Below, one piece after another: positions 7,837 through 14,299 of a stretch of 64,000 bases of DNA (positions within the stretch are counted from its first letter, which is position 1; every line of letters begins with the position of its first letter). Made by a program: the position numbers and the translations under genes. Origin of the DNA: Nostoc sp. 106C (GTDB lineage Bacteria > Cyanobacteriota > Cyanobacteriia > Cyanobacteriales > Nostocaceae). The stretch lies in NCBI RefSeq assembly GCF_002154725.1, contig NZ_MTAW01000184.1:1-64000 (forward strand), in the 5' to 3' direction. Under the pieces are notes generated by a model. The model did not search any database. It was not told the DNA's origin and worked only from the letters and a program-made list of their open reading frames with translations.

Positions 7837-8247
7837 ATGAGAATTGATGATTATAGTGCAGCAAAAGCACTAACTGAAAAATTAAAAGAAAGCTTACCAA
7901 TTAAAGCACGCGCTGGGAAAGAGTTTCTCAAGACATTAAAACAAAAAGGAGAAGATGCTGATCCAGACAGAGAATTTGAAATTGATTTCGTAGGTTATTC
8001 AGGAGATGAAGGCGGGATTATGTGTGGACTAAAAGAGCCAAATAATCCCGAAAGTAAAGAAAAATATGTTTCTTCTATTACTCACCTAAAAATTGACCCC
8101 AATCATCCCTTAGCTTCTGAAGTGCAAGCTTACCAACGCCAGAGAATCCGTAAATTAATATTGCAAAATGAAGCAGGTTTTGCAGCAGAGTTAATGACGA
8201 TAGAACCAGCAAAAAAGAAAAAGCGTGGTAAAGGTTTTGGTAATTAA
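7837..8247 (+). CDS. Hypothetical protein, 136 aa, antisense within the cas locus
   Basis: I do not recognise this family. It is the only plus-strand gene inside the cas gene run and diverges from the dioxygenase gene across a 146-bp gap that must hold both promoters. Its stop overlaps the csc1 stop by 4 nt. The protein is charged, with an N-terminal amphipathic helical half (ALTEKLKESLPIKARAGKE), a central strand-rich EFEIDFVGYSGDEGG segment and a lysine-rich tail (PAKKKKRGKGFGN) that could contact nucleic acid. No membrane segment or signal peptide. Codon use is like its neighbours and the frame is uninterrupted, so it is probably real. Confidence 0.72.
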   Translation: MRIDDYSAAKALTEKLKESLPIKARAGKEFLKTLKQKGEDADPDREFEIDFVGYSGDEGGIMCGLKEPNNPESKEKYVSSITHLKIDPNHPLASEVQAYQRQRIRKLILQNEAGFAAELMTIEPAKKKKRGKGFGN

Positions 8248-8951
8248 CCTTTAAAGCGATATTCCATCCGCACTGGAATTTTTATATCTTGAAATCCATC
8301 AAATTGGTAGTATTGCCCGCGAATTTGTACATTTTGAATTAAGCTAACTGGAGGCATATTCACCACATCATAGCTAATCACTTGATTTGTGAACATCACA
8401 TCTAAAGGATTTAAGGGATATTTGCAGGTGAATACACCTTCAGCAGTTTTAGCTTGAGGTAATTTTTCAACTGTCAACTCAGCCTTACTCATCCATTTAC
8501 CCAAGCGAATCCACTTTGGTAATTTGAGTTCTCTTGGGCTTATTACAAAAAACTCAAACAAACTTTCTGGTGCAATTTCTTTGGCTCTGCCAAAACTGGG
8601 GATATTTTTTTGGGTTTTCTCCATTTCAACGTGGTAGTTATTGTTAGCATACTTCCATGTATTGAGAATAGCGGAATGGCTAATTGCACGCGCCGGAGTT
8701 ACATAAATTCCCTGTTGCTTCAGTGGTGTTAGATGCTCCTCATATTTTGGTACTTGCTCAGGGCAAAAGTAGCGATAGGAATGTTCTTCTGTAACAGTAG
8801 TAGAGTAGAGTGTGCTATCAACTAATCCCAATGCATAACAGAGAGCATAATTATGAATTACTGGCTCTGTTTCGTATAATCTGCCAATTTCACGAGTTGC
8901 ATAATAAAGGCTGTCGTGTAGTTCTAATTGACAACGGTAAATCTTGACCAT
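8244..8951 (-). CDS. csc1: Type I-D Cascade subunit Csc1 (Cas5d-like)
   Basis: A 235-residue Csc1, the Cas5-family RAMP protein that caps the 5' handle of the crRNA in the type I-D effector. It starts directly with a RAMP strand (VKIYRCQLELHDSLYYATREIG) and has the conserved YxALCYALGL and ITPARAISH-like regions typical of the family. It begins 5 bp after csc2, so the two are clearly co-transcribed and probably coupled. Its end overlaps an antisense gene by 4 nt, which may make it the last gene of a cas10d-csc2-csc1 transcript. Confidence 0.93.
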   Translation of the reverse strand: MVKIYRCQLELHDSLYYATREIGRLYETEPVIHNYALCYALGLVDSTLYSTTVTEEHSYRYFCPEQVPKYEEHLTPLKQQGIYVTPARAISHSAILNTWKYANNNYHVEMEKTQKNIPSFGRAKEIAPESLFEFFVISPRELKLPKWIRLGKWMSKAELTVEKLPQAKTAEGVFTCKYPLNPLDVMFTNQVISYDVVNMPPVSLIQNVQIRGQYYQFDGFQDIKIPVRMEYRFKG

Positions 8952-8956
8952 TACTA

Positions 8957-9985
8957 TTAACCCGCCTTAGCAGCAGTTTTCTTTTTACTGATATGCTTAT
9001 TAGCGTAAGCCTTTGCTTCTGCATCAGCTTTTTGTAAAATTTCTTGAATTCCTTTCTCGCTACCTGTGAGGCTCTTCACTTCGTTTAATAGAGATTTAAA
9101 TGCATCACCAATAAAATCAGTGTGAACAATAAATTCATCAGCCATTAATCCCTCAATTGCACTTTTAGCAGCAGTGATGACATCATCTTCATCCAAAGGA
9201 TCGGGTGGATTTAAAGTATTGTTAGCCTTCATCTGGTCGTATATTGCTTGAGTCCACCGCAAATTACTAGTAATTTCGCCATCTGCAAACACAACACCAA
9301 TTAACTCATTTCTTACTCGACCTGTACGGGTTGTTTGCGCTCCATAATGACGAGTTCGTAGAATGTTATTAAAAACATAAAGAAAACTAGCTTCAGTTGG
9401 GTCTTTGAGTGTGACTATACTAGGGAAGAAAACTTGCGGTAAGATATGATCTTGCTGGTTGATCCTAGCAGTAACTGTACCTATTTCACCATCGAGTTTG
9501 CCATCAGATTTCTTTTCTCCTTTTGCTGCCATTGTTCCATTTTCATAAGGAGCATTAAGAGTAAATGTTTCATGTGACTCATCAAATGCTGTGATAGAAA
9601 ATGCTGTATCTACAACAACTTTTGATTTTTCAGAACCAGAATCACCAATAGCAAAGCCGTAAATAATACAATCAGGATTATCCATAGCAAAAGCTACGTT
9701 ATATTCACATTCTTCAGCAGTCATTAAACCGTAATTCCGCAGTAATTCCCGACCAACTAAACGTTCTGGTGTTGACTGCTTACGCTTGAACATCGACAGA
9801 CGGCTAATTGTGTTTCTATCTTTGACTCCAGCCCTTACTCGTGCTTTATTCAATTCACTATCTGTTTGAAATAGCGGATAAGATTCGGTAATACGAATGG
9901 TCAGAAAATGGGCATATTTACCCATCGGTTTGTAGGGAATTGCATCATGGAAGAATTTTGAGTCAGTAGTTTTTAGAAATGACAT
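8957..9985 (-). CDS. csc2: Type I-D Cascade backbone subunit Csc2 (Cas7d)
   Basis: A 342-residue Csc2, the Cas7-family protein that polymerises along the crRNA spacer to form the effector backbone. It shows the family features KARVRAGVKDRNTISRLSMFKR near the N-terminus and the conserved THYGAQTTRTGRVRN-like segment (here RTRHYGAQTTRTGRV) that lines the RNA groove. The C-terminus is lysine-rich (SKKKTAAKAG). It lies between cas10d and csc1, with a 113-bp AT-rich gap to cas10d and 5 bp to csc1. Confidence 0.95.
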   Translation of the reverse strand: MSFLKTTDSKFFHDAIPYKPMGKYAHFLTIRITESYPLFQTDSELNKARVRAGVKDRNTISRLSMFKRKQSTPERLVGRELLRNYGLMTAEECEYNVAFAMDNPDCIIYGFAIGDSGSEKSKVVVDTAFSITAFDESHETFTLNAPYENGTMAAKGEKKSDGKLDGEIGTVTARINQQDHILPQVFFPSIVTLKDPTEASFLYVFNNILRTRHYGAQTTRTGRVRNELIGVVFADGEITSNLRWTQAIYDQMKANNTLNPPDPLDEDDVITAAKSAIEGLMADEFIVHTDFIGDAFKSLLNEVKSLTGSEKGIQEILQKADAEAKAYANKHISKKKTAAKAG

Positions 9986-10098
9986 AATTTTTGTGTCCAG
10001 TTTTTAGATAAATACAAGATAGCTTGAGGATAGAAAAACAAGGATAAATTATTCTTCATGGAAAAATCAAAAGAAGAGTAGTAATCCTAAAGACGCTG

Positions 10099-13000
10099 TT
10101 AATCTTCATCCTCACTATCATCAGAAATCTCATCATTAGACTTATTAGCTTTTTCACGGCGTTCCTTATCATTTTCTAGACGATATAGAAATTCACAAGT
10201 ATCTTTTATGAGGTTAAGTTGACGACCTGCTAAACGAGCGCGATCGGCCGCAAAAGATTTTTCAAAAACTTCTAAAACAAAGTATCGTGCAAAATCTAAA
10301 ATTGCATCTCTTTCTTCATCACGATGAGCAATAACCCAACGTCCTTCTGCTGTTGAGTTACGAACTCTCTCCATTAATTTGAAAATCTTAGCTGCTACAG
10401 CATCAACTAACACTTCACCTTTGAAAACTTCTTTGTCAGCTTTGATAATAGTATCTGCTGCTTCATCAATTGGTTTCAAGATAGCATTGGATTTAATTGG
10501 TTTTCCTTTACTAGATTTGGCTCGATAAAATCGGCGATAAAGTTCCGTTAATTTCTTAGGATGATTCAAACTAGATTCTTCTCCCACAATTAATTCCTCT
10601 TTAATAGAATCAAATTTTGTATCAGGGTCAAAACAAGGATAAAAGTGATAAGCATAAAGTTTGACTTTATTAATGCTTGGGGCATCTATTTTTTGCTTAC
10701 GTACCCACTCATTCAAATAAGCGAATATATAAAGTGGACTTGTCTCAAAATCTTTTGCAAGCTCACTAAACTTACCCCAGTTAGGGTCATAGCCAGTTTT
10801 ACTTTGTTTAGAATGAACATCTAAATGAATAGCATAAGCTGCTGTTAAGAGATTTAATGGTGATGGATATTGCTTATTTGTTTCTTTGTGCTTCCAACCT
10901 TCTAAGATATAATCAAGGCGAAAACGCTGCTCTTTTAATAAAACTCTAAATGCTTGCGGGGCACTATCAAGAAATACGCTTTCTTCAAATTCTGCCCCAT
11001 CTGTAAATGGTGGAATTGGTGATTCTGAAACTACTGTTTTTACGTCCAGAATCATCGGAAATGCAAACGATAACCAAGCTGGCATGATCCAAGACTCTGT
11101 ATCTGTAGGTTTTTTATCTTTGCCTCTAACTTCTGGAGGTAAAGCCATGAAGTAAAATGTTAGAGGTTGTTTGTTGGAGTAAGAAAGTTTGAATGTACGA
11201 TCATTTCTTTTGCCTGAGCTTTCATCTATATAGAATAAATCAGCATTTTGATAGCGTTCCAGTCCAAAGTTAGCTTTCAAATCTTTACTAATAAAATGAT
11301 TACGAACTCCAGTATCAAAGCGAGTTTGTTTAATATTGTCATAAGCTTTATGTAAAAAGGCGTTTGTTTCAGGAGTGCAGTAATAGGTTGGATAAAAGTA
11401 TAGATATCTATATTTAGCATCCTCAAACCTACCTCCATTTGCTTGGGTTTGACTCATTAAAATCTGTCGCAACATGATTTCAATACCAGCGATACTAGAA
11501 ATATTACGTTTAGCGTTAGAACCTCCTAACATTTGTTTATTAGTATAAACTTGAGGAGCAAATAAAACTGCTGATTCCATCTGTTCTGTGACTGTATATG
11601 AAGAGTGAGAGATAGAACAGATTAATTGCCTTCCTCTACCATTTTTCTTAGCTGCTTTATAAGATTCAAACTCCTCTAAAAATTTGTAAGGTAGTAAGCA
11701 ATTTTCCCCTGTCTCCGGTAGCATGATAACCTTTGTCACCCAAACTCGTAAATCATCCCAACCATCAGGTAATACATACTGAGTAGCAATAGGTTCAATA
11801 AGTTGAGAAATATGGGCGATTACTTCCTCACACACTGGACGAACATCCTCAATACCTGGGTGTTTTTGTAGGTATTTTGCAGCTAAAAAATACCATTCAT
11901 AGGGAACACCTCCTGTATTACCTTTGAGTTTGTGTTCCTTTAAAGTTTCATTAATTCGTTGAATTTCCCTAATTACAGGTATATATTCAGATAGATTCCA
12001 AAATTCAGCAACCTTACAAATTAAATCTTCTGCGACCAAAGCTATTGCTGGTATTTCTGGTAAGGCTTTATTTTTTTTACGCTCATTTTGACGTTGTTTA
12101 CGTGCATCCTCAATCTTTTTAACTTTTTCTCCCCAAATCTTTCGACTCACTAAATCACCAAATTCAGCAATTTGATCTATGCGAATATCGTCATTAAATT
12201 GAAAATTATAACCAAGTGATAAAATATTTTGTTTTTGAAATTTTATTAAGTTATCACTCCGGTCTTTAGAAACTGGTTTTTTACCGTCTTTCAATATTCG
12301 TTTGGTTGCTTTTAAGGCAACTTGCATTAATTCTGGAGTATCAAAAAATAAACTGTAGTAATCGGCATATTTCATGCCTTTACCATCACGACTAAATCCT
12401 GTTTGTCTGGCTTTAAGTTCACCTGCACAAAGTGATTTAATATTTTCAACAACTCTTTCTGGTATACTTTCAAGTTTTACAGGTGGAGCTTTGCGGTGTG
12501 TTAGGTAAATTACTCCTGTAGGTAGGTATAGTAATGGTTCGTAATGTGTATTTCCCTCCGTGTTAAAATCTTTATGTGCATCAATTAGTGCATTATTTAC
12601 GACATTAGTTAACACACCACGATTTTCTGCAATACTGTGATAGCTTAGTTTTAATTGTCTATTACTAAGTTGACCTACAATATTGTTGATACCTGATTTT
12701 AAAGCATCTTTTGGATGTTTAATAATAGATGCCAATCGATCAGCAAGACAAGCTAATGCAGCAAGGCATACTAACTTATCACCTTTTAGTTTCGGTTTTA
12801 ATTCGCTATGTTCTGAAAAATTCCAGTTTGTATCCCATCTTCTTTGCGTATTATAAGCAGTACAAAGTATATCATCAAGATACTCTCGATATTTCTGATT
12901 ATCTTGTGGATTAATTAAATAGTCTAGTTTCAAATAACGAATAATTACATCAATAATTTCTCGATGCTCTAATATGGATAAATCACGAATTTTTTGTTTT

Positions 13001-13593
13001 TTATCTTTTTGAATATTTTTATATTTTTGTGGCATTTCTGGAAATCTATCATAATCAAACTTCTCAAAATCATGTAGAATAAAAGATGCAATTAATAAAC
13101 GTCTTTCTGTCTCACGAATTACCCGTTTAACTGTGGTATCTAACTTTTCTAGACGTTGTTCAATTAAATTTGCAGGAAATAAGCCATTAAGTAAGTGAGT
13201 ATTGAGAGATTGATCGCCTGCATTACGTCTGTCTAGTGTTTCTCCTAATGCTTCTAGCTCCTGTTCTTTATTCTCAATCCATTTACCGCCTTTAGCAGTC
13301 ACACCAATAGCTACTCGCAGCAAATTTGGTAAAACGTGGTTGGCAAAATCTGCCATAATTTCATCAGGATTTTGAGTTAAAATAGCCTCTTTTAAGAGCT
13401 TGAGTGTCAGTAATTCTTGCTCAATAGAAACATCACGCTTAGAAGTGCCAAAGCCAAAACCTAAATCTTCATCTTCATCCTCATTTTCATCTTCTAAAAA
13501 ATCTTCATTTAATTGGTCTTGTAAATCCGTTTCTTCTTCATAACTGAATAATTCCAGTTGTTCTGCTTTTGCATTTTCACGTTTTTTAGCCAT
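10099..13593 (-). CDS. cas10d: Type I-D large subunit Cas10d with HD nuclease
   Basis: The large subunit of the type I-D effector, 1164 residues from the ATG at 13593. That start has GGAAG six bases upstream; a TTG two codons earlier is less likely. An HD motif (HDFEK, about residues 174-178) marks the nuclease domain that in type I-D is carried here and not in Cas3. I see no GGDD cyclase motif, as expected for Cas10d. The N-terminus (about residues 25-45) and the extreme C-terminus (DEISDDSEDED) are strongly acidic and probably disordered. It is long for the family, which is usually around 950-1100 residues. It follows the small HTH gene after a 225-bp gap. Confidence 0.95.
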   Translation of the reverse strand: MAKKRENAKAEQLELFSYEEETDLQDQLNEDFLEDENEDEDEDLGFGFGTSKRDVSIEQELLTLKLLKEAILTQNPDEIMADFANHVLPNLLRVAIGVTAKGGKWIENKEQELEALGETLDRRNAGDQSLNTHLLNGLFPANLIEQRLEKLDTTVKRVIRETERRLLIASFILHDFEKFDYDRFPEMPQKYKNIQKDKKQKIRDLSILEHREIIDVIIRYLKLDYLINPQDNQKYREYLDDILCTAYNTQRRWDTNWNFSEHSELKPKLKGDKLVCLAALACLADRLASIIKHPKDALKSGINNIVGQLSNRQLKLSYHSIAENRGVLTNVVNNALIDAHKDFNTEGNTHYEPLLYLPTGVIYLTHRKAPPVKLESIPERVVENIKSLCAGELKARQTGFSRDGKGMKYADYYSLFFDTPELMQVALKATKRILKDGKKPVSKDRSDNLIKFQKQNILSLGYNFQFNDDIRIDQIAEFGDLVSRKIWGEKVKKIEDARKQRQNERKKNKALPEIPAIALVAEDLICKVAEFWNLSEYIPVIREIQRINETLKEHKLKGNTGGVPYEWYFLAAKYLQKHPGIEDVRPVCEEVIAHISQLIEPIATQYVLPDGWDDLRVWVTKVIMLPETGENCLLPYKFLEEFESYKAAKKNGRGRQLICSISHSSYTVTEQMESAVLFAPQVYTNKQMLGGSNAKRNISSIAGIEIMLRQILMSQTQANGGRFEDAKYRYLYFYPTYYCTPETNAFLHKAYDNIKQTRFDTGVRNHFISKDLKANFGLERYQNADLFYIDESSGKRNDRTFKLSYSNKQPLTFYFMALPPEVRGKDKKPTDTESWIMPAWLSFAFPMILDVKTVVSESPIPPFTDGAEFEESVFLDSAPQAFRVLLKEQRFRLDYILEGWKHKETNKQYPSPLNLLTAAYAIHLDVHSKQSKTGYDPNWGKFSELAKDFETSPLYIFAYLNEWVRKQKIDAPSINKVKLYAYHFYPCFDPDTKFDSIKEELIVGEESSLNHPKKLTELYRRFYRAKSSKGKPIKSNAILKPIDEAADTIIKADKEVFKGEVLVDAVAAKIFKLMERVRNSTAEGRWVIAHRDEERDAILDFARYFVLEVFEKSFAADRARLAGRQLNLIKDTCEFLYRLENDKERREKANKSNDEISDDSEDED

Positions 13594-13818
13594 TTGCAAC
13601 TTCCAATTAAATTAATTTAAATTGCTTAAATTGAGCAAGAAAAGGGAAGCTTTGACAGAATTTATCGCTTCTATAAATAGCGGTGGTTTTGACAAGCGAC
13701 TTAACCAGCCATTACCGGGGGTTGAGACTACCTATGTCTGCACTTAACGCCGCAAGCTACTGATAAGCTTCCCTAGAAGGTGACTCTGTGTTACCACAGA
13801 GCCATATCATTTTAAAAA
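13594..13818. promoter_or_regulatory. Non-coding gap between the HTH gene and cas10d
   Basis: No gene seen. A hairpin CTCTGTG-TTAC-CACAGAG (13784-13801) lies 18 bp past the HTH stop and could attenuate read-through into cas10d. On the plus strand TTGACA (13652-13657) is followed 16 bp later by TAAATA (13674-13679), a promoter-like pair pointing against the cas genes. AT-rich sequence before cas10d could hold its own promoter. Confidence 0.45.
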
Positions 13819-14013
13819 TTACGCACTCTTTACCATTGTCAGCATCTGGTAAACACAGACGTTGTGTGCGATGGGAATAGTTTTAATATCCTCTCCATCT
13901 TCACGTAGTGAGTGAATAACTGCACTAAACCGATGTGTTATTCGTACTAGTTCTTCCACTGTGTGAGGTTGTCCGTCTGCTAAAAGTTGGCGTATGCGTT
14001 CTTTTTTGCTCAT
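13819..14013 (-). CDS. Small winged-helix/HTH protein in the cas operon
   Basis: A 64-residue basic protein: KKERIRQLLADGQPHTVEEL, then VRITHRFSAVIHSLREDGEDI, then strand-like KTIPIAHNVCVYQML. This is the pattern of a minimal winged helix (helix, helix-turn-recognition helix, wing) found in small DNA-binding regulators. Its start is secured by a strong Shine-Dalgarno sequence, AGGAGG, five bases upstream. It lies between the mini-CRISPR and cas10d. Its promoter region carries a perfect 10-bp inverted repeat and a crRNA-like target. It could be a repressor of the cas10d operon, or the crRNA-controlled gene of a toxin-antidote-like pair; nothing in the sequence decides this. Confidence 0.8.
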   Translation of the reverse strand: MSKKERIRQLLADGQPHTVEELVRITHRFSAVIHSLREDGEDIKTIPIAHNVCVYQMLTMVKSA

Positions 14014-14085
14014 TTGCTCCTCCTAATAAAGTGTTGGACAAACGCTATCACCTGTCTCAGTAGCAGATCAAGGGGTCGCTCATGA

Positions 14086-14125
14086 TTAAATAAGTTCATA
14101 CTTATTTAACAGTTAAATATGTCAA
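14086..14125 (-). promoter_or_regulatory. Promoter and operator for the HTH-cas10d transcript
   Basis: On the minus strand a consensus -35 box TTGACA lies at 14125-14120. The -10 is less clear: AAGTAT after 16 bp or TATGAA after 19 bp. Downstream of the -35 is a perfect inverted repeat, TTAAATAAGT-TCAT-ACTTATTTAA (14086-14109), and a second overlapping one, ATTTAAC-A-GTTAAAT (14104-14118). These are good candidate operators for a dimeric regulator such as the neighbouring HTH protein. The start codon lies about 75 bases downstream of the inferred start site. Confidence 0.6.
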
Positions 14126-14136
14126 AACTTAATGGC
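14112..14136 (+). promoter_or_regulatory. Putative crRNA target (PAM plus protospacer) over the -35 box
   Basis: GTT at 14112-14114 fits the GTN/GTH PAM known for type I-D. The next 22 bases (14115-14136) match the start of the mini-CRISPR spacer (14226-14247) at 18 positions. Positions 1-5, 7-9, 12-17 and 19-22 agree; mismatches are at 6, 10, 11 and 18. Positions 6 and 18 are ones that Cascade complexes flip out and do not read. The site covers TTGACA, so an effector bound here would block the promoter. Confidence 0.7.
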
Positions 14137-14165
14137 TTGGTGTTGTGATGTGGTACTTTTATATG
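14137..14165 (+). promoter_or_regulatory. Possible promoter of the mini-CRISPR
   Basis: TTGGTG (14137-14142) and TATATG (14160-14165) are separated by 17 bp and point at the mini-CRISPR, whose first repeat begins at 14189. The expected start site is near 14172. This is a motif match only. Confidence 0.4.
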
Positions 14166-14188
14166 GGGACGGAGTAAGACTTGCATCA

Positions 14189-14297
14189 ACTGCAAGCTTT
14201 TATAACCCCTATCAGGGATTGAAACAAATACGTCTGAACTTACTGGCGTAAGCTTCTCTTCCGTCCCATCAGTCACAATCCCTACCAGGGATGTAAC
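14189..14297 (+). CRISPR. Mini-CRISPR with two degenerate repeats and one spacer
   Basis: The first repeat (14189-14225) matches the array repeat at 29 of 37 positions, with its last 19 bases (CCCTATCAGGGATTGAAAC) identical. The second (about 14261-14297) keeps AATCCCTA and CAGGGAT but ends GTAAC with a one-base deletion. The interval of about 35 bp has the length of a normal spacer. It reads on the plus strand, opposite to the main array, and lies three bases past the cas3' stop. The 5' handle (ATTGAAAC) and the stem are kept, so Cas6 processing is plausible. A minus-strand open frame across it (14106-14312) is an accident of the repeats. Confidence 0.8.
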
Positions 14298-14299
14298 TT

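Noticed and set aside
10000-10015. AAATAC near the csc2 upstream gap as a crRNA target
   Set aside because: Only six seed bases match and the preceding GAT is not a GTN PAM.
14226-14260. Second candidate match of the mini-CRISPR spacer to the HTH coding region (ACGTCTG near 13860)
   Set aside because: Only seven bases agree, with no suitable position relative to a PAM; the 14115 site is far better.
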